Shown: positions 1 through 11,300 of the stretch, in pieces
Layout: the number at the start of each line of letters is the position of its first letter
Position numbering within the stretch: the first letter of the stretch is position 1
Source of the DNA: Neostapfia colusana
Taxonomy: Eukaryota > Streptophyta > Magnoliopsida > Poales > Poaceae
Reading direction: 5' to 3'
Assembly (NCBI GenBank): GCA_030760725.1
Contig: JASWHV010000005.1
Coordinates: 93,068,622 to 93,132,621, forward strand
Length of the DNA: 64,000 nt
Made by a program: the position numbers and the translations under genes
The notes under the pieces: model-generated
The model's database searches: none
Seen by the model: the letters and a program-made list of their open reading frames with translations, nothing else
Told to the model about the DNA's origin: nothing

Positions 1-1334
1 CCCTAGGGTACAACAATCCCTCAAATGAGTTCAACTGTCATTCCTCTGTTAGAATGACCAGTTTCTACATATCACAGATTTTGATCTGGTTCTGGGCATT
101 TTCATGACTCAAGTTGAATACCAAAGTTAAATTTAACTTCAGTATCTGTCCAACGAGTAGTTATTTGCCCACAGATCAGCTCTGGTTTAAAAGTTATGGT
201 AATTCAAAGTCAACAGAATTTCTGGAAGAATTTCAACAGCACCTCCCTTGGACGTTGCTGTTTTCAACTCTGGTTTCCACTAAGTTCTGTGCTGAAATTT
301 CAGAAACTTTGAATTACAAAGATGTAGCACATCTACCACCCTTTCTAAAGATGTATGATATGACAATTTTAGATTTTTCTACTGGAAATTATGCTTGAAA
401 AACAGAACAGTCCAGAGAGGGTTTTGAATCTGTCCTGGTTCTGGACAGTTTACATTCCTCTGGGATTTAAGCCACCTTAAGGTGTGATTAAGCTCTGGAA
501 GTCTACCACAAAGTTGAAGAGTGCTTAAACACATTTTCAGAACGATCTCCCACACCTTCATTGGCTAAAGGATCTGTGAGTTATGCTCTGTTAAAGTTCA
601 CCACATTCGCTGCCCAAAACAGAGCACTCTGTTTTTCAATCCTTTGGAACTACACTGATCAATTATCAACTTTTTTCTACCCAACCAGGGTCCTAAATGT
701 TCCACCTAGTAATTTTAGTTCCTTTTTATCATTATCTTTCATGCACCTGCCTATAATATGTCGGTACTATGTTCCTCACAAAAAGAAAATCCTAACCGGA
801 TTATACCGGCATATACGTCTCAAGTGTGGCACTAAACGGTCTCTAGCACACGTTTACTACACGGAACATATACGTGGTTAGTACCTGCAGAAGACCACAC
901 AATAGTGATGCACTCAATGGTTTTTCATTTCAGGCAGGTCCATATTTGAAAGTAAATAAAAACGCCCGTATCATTGTCATATGGCTGTCCTTGAGTTAAG
1001 TCACGTCTCAAGGTACGTGATCGTGTTTCAACACCACACGACGGTGAACCCGAGTATGTCATGAACGGGTCGTCACGGTTGGGAATGTTATCCACCCTAT
1101 ATTTACCACATACTGCTCTGCAGGGCACGCCGATGGCAAGTGCTGCGTATATCCTCTTGGGCTATTTTCAGACGAACACACTATCACGTCACTGACCACG
1201 CGATGGGGTCTCCACTTGCTTGCCTAATGCACGCTAGGGATCAGCGTTTAATATGAACTCAGGAACATGAAGAGTCCAAGAATTTCATATTGACGTATCA
1301 CACCAAGCTGTGAGACCAATCCCTGAACCACGTT
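1..1334 (-). mobile_element. R0: reverse-strand gypsy leader (5' UTR) remnant
   Basis: No coding potential. Read on the minus strand, this is the untranslated leader between PBS and gag of a Tekay-like gypsy element. Bases 1-130 are the near-identical reverse complement of 52310-52445 in the G3 leader, and 761-900 is the reverse complement of 38390-38530 in the G2 leader. It therefore belongs to an element whose gag-pol lies to the left of the window. The PBS and LTR expected beyond about 1400 are missing because copia element C1 begins at 1335 and its far flank is not this leader. The short open frames here are not conserved in the other leaders and are not genes. Confidence 0.8.
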
Positions 1335-1409
1335 TGTGAGACCTATGTGTGCTGAATACATTGGCTTTGACGATAAAAGTTTTGAATACTACCAAAACAC
1401 ATTTTTAAC

Positions 1410-1690
1410 AAGGTCTGCCTCTAGGTCCGAGCTCCTGCAAGGTCTGACGATAGGTCCGACTTGTTTTGGGTAGCTCCGGCAAGGTCCGACGTAAGGTCCA
1501 ACTTGCTTTGTCTAGATCTGACTTATTTTGGCTAGGTCCGACTTGTTTTTGCTAGCTTCGGTGCTAGGTCCGACTAGCTTTGGTAAGTTCCATGCTAGGT
1601 CCGACTAAGCATTAGTAAGCTCCGGCGCTGGGTCCGACTAGCTTTGGTAAGGTCTGGTTAGCTTTGGTAAGGTTCGGAGCTTGATTGCAA
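1410..1690 (+). repeat. Imperfect tandem array in C1 U3 (GGTCCGACT core)
   Basis: About ten degenerate units of some 20-30 bp share the core AGGTCCGACT followed by TGTTTTGG or AGCTTTGGTA. The same array is in the 3' LTR at about 9650-9935. Its position upstream of the TATA box fits a U3 enhancer array (inference). Confidence 0.75.
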
Positions 1691-2460
1691 TGGTTCTGCT
1701 TTTAACTTGCAATGTTTCGAACTTGCTTTACTCTTATGGAAAGTTTGCTTAGTATTATTTTACTAAGTTTTTGGTGTGTTTTGGTGGTTACGGCTGATAT
1801 CATTTTGCTATGGTTTACAACATGGTTATGTGAGCTGCTCACGTAAGATGTTGTAGTTTCGGAACTAACGAGAGTCAAGTCGAGGACTTGTGCTCGGAAG
1901 TATTGGCTGTTTATTCATGTGCAGGTGTTGCTTGGGTTCAAGACATGGCTGGTGACGAGATCCACTGAACTAGTCTTAGGGAGAAGATGAGGTTCAACAA
2001 CCAAGTTCGGGAGGAATTGTGGTTGAGTTGATCGGGAGGTCGCGCAACATGTTTGGATCAAGAACAATGCATATGAAGTTATCGTGGACGTTGTTGGAAG
2101 GTGTTTGCACGTGTGGAAGGAGTGCATGGACGTGGCGACATGGTTCCAAGGCGTGGTGAATAGATATGGAAGTGGAGATATGGTTGAAAAGGTTCAACCG
2201 GCTGGATTTTGCGCTCAGGCTGCGGCTGAGGCAGTTATGGTTTGTTTATGGAAAGTTTCGAGTTGGTTATAACAGGATTTCATGTTAGGCATGAAATAGA
2301 GTTGTTTTAGGAATGTTTGGGACGTTTCTAAGGTGTTTGGAAGTCTTAAGATTGCTTCTATCTGCGTATAGAAGAGTCTTGAGCAGTATTGGAAAGTTAC
2401 AGTTTGAATCCAAGTAGGAGTAGGAGTCCTAGTTTGAATTGGATTGGCCATGGAGCTGGT

Positions 2461-2467
2461 TATATAA
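2461..2467 (+). promoter_or_regulatory. C1 5' LTR TATA box (TATATAA)
   Basis: TATATAAG lies in an otherwise mixed-composition stretch about 65 bp upstream of AATAAA. It is conserved in the 3' LTR at 10715-10721. Confidence 0.65.
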
Positions 2468-2529
2468 GCAAGGGAGGCCAAGTCTCTTAGAGAGCACAAC
2501 TTTGGGGCTGTTCCTCTTGTGTTTTGATA

Positions 2530-2535
2530 AATAAA
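2530..2535 (+). terminator. C1 5' LTR poly(A) signal AATAAA
   Basis: AATAAA is conserved between both C1 LTRs (the other is at 10784-10789). Its spacing from the TATA box is that expected of a short copia R region. Confidence 0.55.
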
Positions 2536-3070
2536 ATTCGTATTCTAAAGGAACTTTTGTGCCTTTTTTGTCGGACTTGTTTCAGACAAGTTTTTCTCGT
2601 CGAGTTTCTGTTCAGCACTACCTTGCTTTGGTGGTTTTATCATAACTCGAGTTTTACAGATCTAATTGATGTGATTATTTTTGGGTTGTCTTCACAACTT
2701 GATTATATATCATATGTGAAAATTTCACGGTCATTGAATTTGTGGTTTCTGATCTACACGAGTTTCTTTACAGTATTCCAGAACTGTTTTTCTCGCGTAG
2801 GACAGATTGACCTTTGTTCGATCTTTCGATCGTAACTTGAGTTTCTCTCAACGGATTTTCATGATTCTTGTTGTGATGTTCTCGTGACTTGATTCTCTAC
2901 AATCTATACTAGTTTTGTCACAGTTGAACACGTTTAGATTAGTCGCACACACGGTTTCTTTAACAGATCGATTTTCTGCTAAGGGGTGTTTTGTTGCTTC
3001 CGCTGAAAAGTTTTTATCTACCATTCACCCCCCCTCTGGTAGCTTTACACGTGTACTGTGATCCTACAAT

Positions 3071-3082
3071 TGGTATCAGAGA
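3071..3082 (+). promoter_or_regulatory. C1 primer-binding site (tRNA-iMet)
   Basis: TGGTATCAGAGA starts two bases after the LTR end. It is complementary to the 3' end of plant initiator-Met tRNA, the usual copia primer. Confidence 0.9.
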
Positions 3083-3129
3083 CAGGTTGCTCTAATCTTT
3101 GTGATTTGCACGTGTTTTGACTAATCATC

Positions 3130-5253
3130 ATGGAGAAATACTCCGCCAAACCTTGTGTGTTAAGTGGTATTGATTTTCAGGTTTGGAAGGCATGCATGGA
3201 AGCTTTCATCCAGCGCAAGGCTTTGCAATATGGGAAAAGGTGTACAAGCCTTACGATGTGCCTTCAAACGATCAAGTCACGACTAAAAACATGAGAGATG
3301 TCGACAACAACAACAACAAGGCTCGGAACTTGATCATACAAGAACTAACTCAGAGCAACTTCGACCATGTTGCACACCTCCGATAGGCGTACGATGTGTG
3401 GGGAGCACTTTGTGACTACCACGAAGGATCCAACACGATCAAGGAGGTAAGACAGGATATGTTCAAGAAATAATACATGCGGTTTGAGATGCAACCCGGT
3501 GAGTCCATTGATGACCTCTTTGCTCGCTTTAATAAAATTCTCAGCAACTTGCGTAGCGTCAATGTTAATTTTTCAGATGCTGAAAATGCTAGGCAATTAC
3601 TAAGTGCATTAGACATGTCAATTTGGGAGATGAAAGTAACATCCATACGTGAATCCACTGTAATGAGTACTCTTACATTAGATGTGCTTTATTCTAACCT
3701 AAAAACTCATGAAATTGACATTATATCACGTAAGAACACAAATAAGACTATTGCATTTGTCTCACAACGTGATATGCCTAGCTCCGGCCAATCATCTAGC
3801 AATACACTTGCTTTGCTGTCTTCACTAACACTGGAACAGATTGAGGAGTTTCCAGAGGAGGAGCTAGTACTTCTTTCTACTAGGTTCTCAAAAGCATTGC
3901 AAAATGTGAGAACTAGAAGGAGAGGAAGCTCCGGACCTCAACGATGCTTTGAATGTGGTAAGACAGGACACTTTCGTACATATTGCCCTAACCATTCAGG
4001 TCCTTCTAACCGTGAAGAAAAGCAGAATAAAGTCAAGTCCTCTTTTGGCAACACCAACAAGAAAAAGAAGGGTTTTACAGGACGCAAACTGATAAACAGT
4101 TTCATCACCGCATTTCAAGAACTTGGCTCGAGTGATGTAGACATTGGAAGTGATGAAGATGATCTGGCAAACTTGTGCTTCATGGCGGGCAAACCAAAAT
4201 CAAGTATGGAGGATGCAGAACACAACAGTGACAACGAAGAGGTATGTCCTACTTGCGAAGAAATGTGTGATGCTATTTCTCGTGCCACTATTATTGTTAA
4301 GAAAAAGGAAAAAATCTGAAATTAATTGTTTAAAATCCTTGATTCCTAGTGATGATTCTTGTTCCTCGTGTGATTTAATATATGAACAATTGTCCTCTCT
4401 AAGAAGTGCACACACGTCCACACTTCATAAACATGAACTTGAAATCAAAAAGAACAAAAAGCTTGCTGCACTTAATGATAAAAACTTGAAAGATGCTTGT
4501 TGTTCTATAATTGATTTGCATTGTTCTACTTGTGATGATCCTAATAAGAAACTACAAGATGCTATGAAAGAAATTTCTATATTGAACAATGCTTTACGTT
4601 CTCATGAAGTTAAATATTGTTCCAATTGCAAATTAAAAGGAAAAACTTCATGTGAAAATTGACTTGAGCTATTAAATAATCTTGATAACATGCATAAGAC
4701 ATTAGATCAGTTTTGTAATGGGAATAAGAACCTAAACTTGCTGATGAATTCTACCAAGTCTTGCAATGATAAAACTGGTTTAGGTTTTGATTCACATGCT
4801 CATGCTAAGGAACATCCACCTAAAATTGTAAAATCATTAGGAAGTGGTTTGATTCAAACAGTTCCTAGACAAAAAGAAGTGGTTTTTAAATCTGCAGGAG
4901 TGTTGTCACATTCGGGTTCAAATAAGTATACTGCATGCTCTTCTAGACATGAACACAAAGTTAAATTTCATTATACCTATTGTGGTAGAGATGGTCATGT
5001 CATAGATTTTGGTTGTAGACTAGCTAAACAACATAAAAAGGAAAGAATGCAAGCTAGATCTTATAACTCTCATGCAAAATTTGCTGCACATACTAAACCG
5101 AATGTCAGGAACATGCAACCTGCTGTTATGAGTCAGACATATTCAAAGTTTACCTCAGGAGTTTCAGTTTTTGCCTCCGGAGCTTCAGTTTTTGCCTCCG
5201 GAGCTACTGATTTTCGTGCTACACAAGTAACACCTCATAGGTCAGTAGTTTAA
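3130..5253 (+). pseudogene. C1 gag (degenerate)
   Basis: This is the capsid and nucleocapsid part of a copia polyprotein. The start at 3130 opens with MEKYSAKPCVLSG, the usual copia gag start. The frame shifts near 3230-3240. Stops follow at 3384 and about 3471, then 3477-4319 is open. A zinc knuckle, CFECGKTGHFRTYC, lies at 3945-3986. The frame shifts again near 4315 to the frame ending at 4662 and then reads through a stop (4660-4662) to 5253. This C-terminal stretch has repeated Cys pairs and helical Lys/Leu-rich sequence typical of extended SIRE/Opie gag. A 21-bp in-frame duplication sits at 5164-5205. No functional Gag can be made. Confidence 0.85.
5164..5205 (+). repeat. 21-bp tandem duplication in C1 gag
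   Basis: Two identical 21-bp units (5164-5184 and 5185-5205) encode the heptad SVFASGA twice. The length is a multiple of three, so the frame is kept. Confidence 0.8.
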
Positions 5254-5420
5254 GAACAAAAAATCTCAAACTTTGACTCATAAAACCTGCTGTTTTATCT
5301 CAGCTTTCGCATGTTATTCCTGCTGGACATCGTGTGACTCAGTACTGGATTCCTAAATGCCTTTTAACTAAACCCAGTATTGAGTCATCGACGTATTGTG
5401 CTTCTATGTAGGTTACACGC

Positions 5421-7048
5421 TTGAGTAAGGAGAACATTTGGATTGTGGATTCAGGTTGCTCACGCCACATGACCGGTAACAAAGAATGGTTCTCCACTCT
5501 CTCTTTTGTGTCACGTGTAGAGAATGTTACTTTTGCCGATAATTCTTTAACTCCTATAATTGCTAAGGATTCGGTTAGAGTAAATGATCACTACACTTTG
5601 AAGGATGTGATACTTGTCAAAAATTCGAAATACAACTTGCTTTCTGTTCCACAATTGCTAGATGAAAATCTGAAAATTATTTTCAATAAAAACTGCTGCA
5701 AAGTTGTAGGTTCAAATAGTGAGCTCATTTTTAACATTTCTTGGTTTGGAAGTGTTTTTAAAGCTGATTTTGATATCTCTTCCTATAAGCATAGATGTCT
5801 AGTTGCAAATGATTCCAAAGATTTATATTTTTGGTATCGTAGACTTGGTCACGTAGGCTTTGATCATCTCACGCTTGTTAGTGCTCTTGATCGCATACGT
5901 GGGCTGCCTAAGCTTAAAGGGGACAAAGAAATTGTGTGCTCTTCTTGTATACATGCTAAGATGGTTGCAGGTTCACATGCTCCTCTCACAATGACCATGA
6001 AAACTGAACCGGGTCAACTTTTACACCTTGACACCATAGGACCTTCACGTGTTCAATCCTTCGGAGGTAAATTGTATGTTCTTGTGATTGTTGATGACTA
6101 TTCTAGATACTCTTGGGTTTACTTTATGGCATCTAAGAATGAACCTTTTAGTCTCTTAGATTATCAATTGATCAACCATGATCTTTAAGAGCAATTAGAA
6201 GTGATAATGGAACCAAATTTAAAAATAGATCGTTTGATCACTTTTGTGCTGAAAATGCAATAGATCATCAATTTTCTTCACCATATGTACCTCAACAAAA
6301 CGGTGTTGTAGAGAGAAAGAACAGAACCTTAGTTGAGATGGCTAGGACTATGCTTGATGAATATCAAACTCCTAGGAAATTTTGGGCTGATGCAATTGCA
6401 ACCGCTTTTTATGTCTCAAATCTTGTTTTCTTGCGTGCTAAGCTAGGTGAAACACCATATGAGCTCAGGTTTGGACATAGGTCTAATTTCACACACTTTA
6501 GGGTCTTTGGTTGCAAATGCTTTGTTAAGAAACATGGTAATCTTGATAAATTTGAAGCTAGATCTGTTGATGGCATGTTTCTTGTTTATCCATCTCATAC
6601 TAGAGGCTACCGTGTGCTTCTACTTGATACTAACAAAATTGTGGAGACTTGTGAGGTTTCTTTTGATGAAGCTAGCCCAGGTACTAGTTCAAATATTGCA
6701 GGTCAAGATCCATATCCGCAGGGGGAGAGTATTTTCATTAAAGAAGAGGAAGAAGTGGTGCTGCTGCCCGAAAATTCAACAGCTAATGACATTGTTCCAG
6801 CTCTTGATCTTGATTCACAGCCAGCACCGATGACCACCATTGCTGGTCCAGATCCTCCTCACGTCACAAGCTCATCTATTTGTGATGAACATGAAGAAGA
6901 AGAAGCTTGTGAAGTGTCCACTCCCCTCCGGATTCTCAAAAGTCATCCTCCACAACAAATTATTGGAAGCTTGCATGAACGAGTTACAAGATCCAGGTTT
7001 TTCGACCCCAATTCTTATGCTCATTCTGCTTTTGTTGCTTCTTTTTAA
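5421..7048 (+). pseudogene. C1 protease-integrase region of pol (frameshifted)
   Basis: The copia aspartic protease begins IWIVDSGCSRHMTG, with the active-site Asp codon at 5448. An HHCC integrase zinc-binding region follows (RRLGHVGFDH, then CSSC, around 5840-5950). The DDE core has LHLDTIGPSR (first Asp, near 6030), SDNGTKF (near 6205) and PQQNGVVERKNRT (Glu, near 6310). The frame breaks at about 6180, between the first and second catalytic Asp, and is lost again before RT at 7048. The catalytic motifs are visible, but no single protein spans them. Confidence 0.88.
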
Positions 7049-8543
7049 ACCCAAAGATATATCACACAAACTCACTAATGAATCTTGGATTATTATCATG
7101 CAAGAAGAGTTAGAAAATTTTGAAAGAAATAATGTTTGGAAACTTGTACCTTCACCTCAAGGTCACACTTTAATTGGAACTAAATGAGTGTTTAAAAATA
7201 AACAAAGTGAGGATGGGGTTGTGGTTTGTAAGTTGGTTGCTCAAGGTTTGACACAAGTTGAAGGTCTAGATTTTGATGAAACTTTTGCTCCTGTTAGTAG
7301 ATTAGAAGCCATAAGAATTTTGTTAGCTTTTGCTGCATCTAAAGGTTTTAAGCTATATCAAATGGGTGTTAAAAGTGCTTTTCTTAATGGCTACATAGAT
7401 GAGGAGGTTTATGTCAAACAACCACCTTGTTTTGAAAATCCAAATTTTCCTAATCATGTTTACAAACTGTCCAAAGCCTTGTACGGTCTCAAACAAGCTC
7501 CTAGAGCATGGTATGATAGGTTAAAAACATTCTTACTTGAAAAGGGGTTTACCATGGGCAAGGTTGATAAAACTCTTTTTGTGCTTAAGCATGGCAATGA
7601 CTCATTATTCGTTCAAGTGTATGTGGATGATATTATCTTTGGTTGTGCTTCTCATGATCTTGTGTCCAAAATTTTCAGCTATGATGAGTTAAGAATTTGA
7701 GATGAGTATGATGGGAGAACTCACGTACTTTTTGGGGCTGCAAATCAAGCAAACCAAGGAGGGTACCATTGTGCATCGAACAAAGTATACAAAAGATCTC
7801 CTAAGGCGCTTCAACATGTACAAAAGCAAGCCTCTTCGGACACCAATGGGAACAGCAACAACACTTGAACTTGATTATGATTGTGATCCCGTTGATCAAA
7901 AAGAATATAGAAGCATGATTGGATCACTTTTGTATCTAACGGCATCAAGACCGGACATACAATTCAGCGTATGTCTTTGTGCACGATTTCAAGCATCCCC
8001 ACGTGCTTCACATCGTCAACCTGTCAAAAGGATTCTCAGGTACTTACATGGAACTCAAGAATTTGGCATTTTTCTTCCTTCTTCCTCAACCGTTACTTTG
8101 AAAGCTTTTTCCGATGCTGATTTTGGGGGTTGTAGGATTGATGGGAAAAGTACTTCAGGTGCTTGTCATTTTCTTGGTAATTCACTTGTTGCCTAGTCCT
8201 CTAGAAAACAAAGTTCAGTTGCACAATCCGCAGCCGAATCTGAATATGTAGCTGCTGCTAGTGCTTGCTCACTAATTCTTTGGATTGTTCAAACACTTAA
8301 GGACTACGGGGTTGATCTAGATAGTGTTCCACTGTTTTGTGATAACACTAGTGCCATTTGCATTGCTAAAAACCCCATGCAACATTCGAGAACGAAGCAC
8401 ATTGACATTAGGTATCACTTTCTCCGTGATAATGTCGAAAAAGGGAACATTGTGCTTCACCATGTAGATACCAAACAACAATTGGCTGACATTTCTACAA
8501 AACCTTTGGATTTCACTCGTTTTGTTACATTCATTGTGAAATA
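7049..8543 (+). pseudogene. C1 reverse transcriptase-RNase H region (stops and frameshift)
   Basis: Copia RT motifs are clear: ESWIIIMQEELENFERNNVW near 7090, DETFAPVSRLEAIR, KSAFLNGYIDEEVYV, LYGLKQAPRAWY, and the catalytic YVDDIIFG near 7620. A TGA at 7185-7187 interrupts the N-terminal side. The frame changes at about 7698 and RNase H then runs from about 7950, with SDADFGG, CDNTSAICIAKNP and SRTKHIDIRYHFLRD. A TAG at 8194-8196 cuts it before its end near 8543. The RT active site is intact but the protein is not. Confidence 0.9.
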
Positions 8544-9360
8544 GGGGTTATGCATCCTCATGGCTTAAATTGAGGGAGAATTTTGAAACTTGGGAAGTCT
8601 ATGTGTGAATCTGAAATTAAAATAATATGAGCATAGTATTTCATGCATATATAACTTTGTGATTCCTTTTTCATGCTGAAAGTTCTTACTACATTACTCG
8701 TGTTATACATTTTATAGTTTTTACCATGTCTAGTAATTGGAATAATTACATACAATAAATCTGGTCATGGTCGAACTTTCTTGCTGTTTTGAACTTGTTG
8801 CATGCTCACAAGTGCTTTTAATCATAAAGAATTAATCAAGTAATGAACTCACATGTTGAGTTTTTATGTTCAAATAAAAAAATGAGAAAAGATCAAGAGA
8901 ATATGCATGCATCGCACTTCTTCTTTTGAGATGGCTTATCATTGCACTTAGATATGAACTTGAAAGGGTTTGTGTATGAATAAAACCATGCCCTTAAGCT
9001 TCTGAATGTCAAATGACATAGGCTTGGCTTGGTTGGTTAGAATAAGGCTGATGCTGCATATATTCTCTTGCAAATGTCATAAGATCAAAATTTGTGCTTT
9101 AAATGTTAAATAAAATGCAGCAACAAGTGTCATGCTTTCATATCTTGAAATAGTTAAGTTTGTGAGATCATGACTTGCTTAAATTGAAAATTACACTTGA
9201 TCTCTAGCATGGCTTACACTACTTTATGTATCTCATTGATGTGTTAGTGTAAGTTACTTGATAGTATGATTTGGATGAGCTTTGTTTTATATGTATACGT
9301 TATAATGTGCTCATAACAAATTAAAATTTCTCTTTTGTACCTTGCTGAATACAATGTCAA

Positions 9361-9377
9361 GGGGGGGGGGGGGGGGG
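9361..9377 (+). repeat. G homopolymer (17 G)
   Basis: An uninterrupted run of 17 G in the C1 3' UTR. Its exact length may be a sequencing artefact. Confidence 0.8.
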
Positions 9378-9565
9378 AATTGATCACACATTGCACACAT
9401 TCACAAATGTTTTGGCACGATTCTTCTCAGGGGGCAAAATTTTGGTATTTTTGTTTTTATTCTCATTATATTTCTGATTTACAAAGGGGGAGAAATTGTT
9501 TTCAAAACGTTTCATGTGAATAAGCCAATGTTCGGATTTTAAGTGGTGTTGCCAATGCATTCATC

Positions 9566-9575
9566 AAGGGGGAGA
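9566..9575 (+). promoter_or_regulatory. C1 polypurine tract
   Basis: AAGGGGGAGA ends one base before the 3' LTR start at 9577. It is the expected plus-strand primer. Confidence 0.85.
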
Positions 9576-9576
9576 T

Positions 9577-10957
9577 TGTAACACCTATATGTGCTGAATA
9601 CATTGGCTTTGACGATAAAAGTTTTTAATACTACCAAAACACCTTTTTAACAAGGTCCAACTCTAGGTCCGAGCTCCTGCATGGTCCGACGATAGGTCCG
9701 ACTTGTTTTGGGTTGCTCCGGCAAGGTCCGACGTAAGGTCCGACTTGCTTTGTCTAGGTCTGACTTATTTTGGCTAGGTCCGACTTGTTTTTGCTAGCTC
9801 CGGTGCTAGGTCCGACTAGATTTGGTAAGTTCCATGCTAGGTCCGACTAAGCTTTAGTAAGCTCTGGCGCTGGGTCCGACTAGCTTTGGTAAGCTCCGGT
9901 TCAAGGTCCGGTTAGCTTTGGTAAGGTTCGGAGCTTGATTGCAATGGTTCTGCTTTTAACTTGCAATGTTTCAAACTTGCTTTACTCTTATGGAAAGTAT
10001 GCTTAGTATTATTTTACTAAGTTTTGGGTGTGTTTTGGTGGTTATGGATGATATCATTTTGCTATGGTTTACAACATGCTTATGTGGGGTGCTCACGTAA
10101 GATGTTGTAGTTTCGGAACTAACGAGAGTCAAGTCGAGGACTTGCGCTCGGAAGTATTGGTTGTCTATTCATGTGCAGGTGTTGCTTGAGTTCAAGACAT
10201 GGCTGGTGATGGGATCCATTGAACTAGTCATAGGGAGAAGATGAGGTTCAACAACCAATTTCGGGAGGAATTGTGGTTGAGTTGATCGGGAGGTCACGCA
10301 GCATGTTTGGATCAAGAACAATGCATATGAAGGTATTGTGGTCGTTGTTGGAAGGTGTTTGCACGTGTGCAAGGAGTGCATGGACTTGGCAACATGGTCC
10401 CAAGGCGTGGTGAAGAGATATGGAAGTGGAGATATGGTTGAAAAGGTTCAACCGGCTAGATTTTGCGCTCAGGCTGCGGCTGAGGCGGTTATGGTTTGTT
10501 TATGGAATGTTTCGAGTTGGTTATAACAGGATTTCGTGTTAGGCATGAAGTAGAGTTGTTTTAGGAATGTTTGGGACATTACTAAGGTGTCTCGAAGTCT
10601 TAAGATTGCTTCTATCTGCGTGTAGAAGAGTCTTGAGCAGTATTGGAAAGTTACAGTTTGAATCCAAGTAGGAGTAGGATTCCTAGTTTGAATTGGATTG
10701 GCCATAGAGCTGGTTATATAAGATAGGGAGGCCAAGGCTCGTGGAGAGCACGACTTTGGGGCTGTTCTTCTTGTGTTTTGATAAATAAAATTCGTATTCT
10801 GAAGGAACTTTTGTGCCTTGTTCGTCCGACTTGTTTCAGACAATTTTTTCTCGTCGAGTTTCTGTTCAGCACTACCTTGCTTCGGTGGTTTTATCATAAC
10901 TCGAGTTTTACAGATCCAATTGATGTGATTATTTTTGGGTTGTCTTCCAACTTGATT
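9577..10957 (+). repeat. C1 3' LTR, 3'-truncated
   Basis: It aligns to 1335-2703 of the 5' LTR, including the U3 array (about 9650-9935), the TATA box (10715-10721) and AATAAA (10784-10789). Homology stops at about 10957. The final ~365 bp (most of U5) are absent and are replaced by the polypurine tract of a gypsy element. Confidence 0.88.
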
Positions 10958-10975
10958 CTTTTAAGGGGGGAGGAA
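10955..10975 (+). other. Gypsy polypurine-tract scrap at the C1/G1 junction
   Basis: These ~20 bases (ATTCTTTTAAGGGGGGAGGA) match the end of the G1 internal region at 22335-22355, just before its 3' LTR. A 5' LTR should not be preceded by a PPT, so this LTR once closed another gypsy copy on its left. Confidence 0.85.
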
Positions 10976-11293
10976 TGTAAGGGCCTCAGTTTTTGGCACA
11001 CATTTGAAGTGTTCATCACCACACCACACACCTCATTTGAGGAAAGATGATGAACACAAATGAAGAGCAAGTAACCACCATCAACATGCTCATTAGAGAA
11101 CAAACTCACATATTGCAAAAGTGGTATTTCCCACATGTGATATAGAGGGGCTGGACATATGAAAACTCCTACACATTGCTAAGGATGTCCATGCCAAGTT
11201 TCACCCAAATGCAAACCCTTTTTGAGGTCATTTTGGGTATAGCTAGAAACAGGGCAGTTTGAAACCATATTCAAAGTGTTTTTATCCCATTAA

Positions 11294-11300
11294 TATAAAA
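11294..11300 (+). promoter_or_regulatory. G1 5' LTR TATA box (TATAAAA)
   Basis: TATAAAAG lies 318 bp into the LTR and is conserved at 22680-22686 in the 3' LTR. If it is the promoter, almost the whole LTR is transcribed. Confidence 0.5.

Larger units (their letters stand above)
1335..3068 (+). repeat. C1 5' LTR (1734 bp)
   Basis: It begins TGTGAGACC and ends CCTACA two bases before the PBS. The 3' copy begins TGTAACACC at 9577. U3 carries an imperfect tandem array at 1410-1690. A TATA box (2461-2467) and AATAAA (2530-2535) lie about 60 bp apart, which suggests a short R and a long U5 of roughly 500 bp. Confidence 0.88.
8544..9576 (+). other. C1 3' untranslated region
   Basis: About 1 kb of AT-rich sequence with no convincing ORF lies between RNase H and the polypurine tract. 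It contains a 17-base G run at 9361-9377. Several GGGGGAGA-like purine blocks (for example near 9486) precede the real PPT at the LTR border. Confidence 0.75.
1335..10957 (+). mobile_element. C1: Ty1/copia element (SIRE/Opie-like), decayed, 3' LTR truncated
   Basis: The order is LTR, PBS, gag, protease, integrase, RT, RNase H, 3' UTR, polypurine tract, LTR. Integrase before RT defines copia. The long Cys-containing, coiled-coil-like stretch between the gag zinc knuckle and protease recalls the SIRE/Opie lineage (inference). The coding region has many stops and frameshifts, so the element is dead. The two LTRs align along their length but differ visibly by several percent. The 3' copy stops at about 10957 and lacks the equivalent of 2704-3068. 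It was inserted into or beside the reverse gypsy leader R0. Confidence 0.9.

Noticed and set aside
1410..1690. CRISPR-like spaced repeats in the copia U3
   Set aside because: The units are degenerate, abut one another without spacers of constant length, and lie in a eukaryotic LTR.
2215..2499. Minus-strand open frames in the copia LTRs (also 10469-10897)
   Set aside because: The two LTR copies give different lengths and the frame overlaps the U3/R signals; no motif is recognised.
3071..3082. tRNA gene at the TGGTATCAGAG motifs (also 15024, 33410, 61913)
   Set aside because: Only the 12-13 bases matching a tRNA 3' end are present, with no cloverleaf around them; they are primer-binding sites.
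9361..9377. G run as a telomere-like or G-quadruplex regulatory element
   Set aside because: It is a pure homopolymer, not a telomere repeat, and the other copia features around it give no support for a regulatory role.
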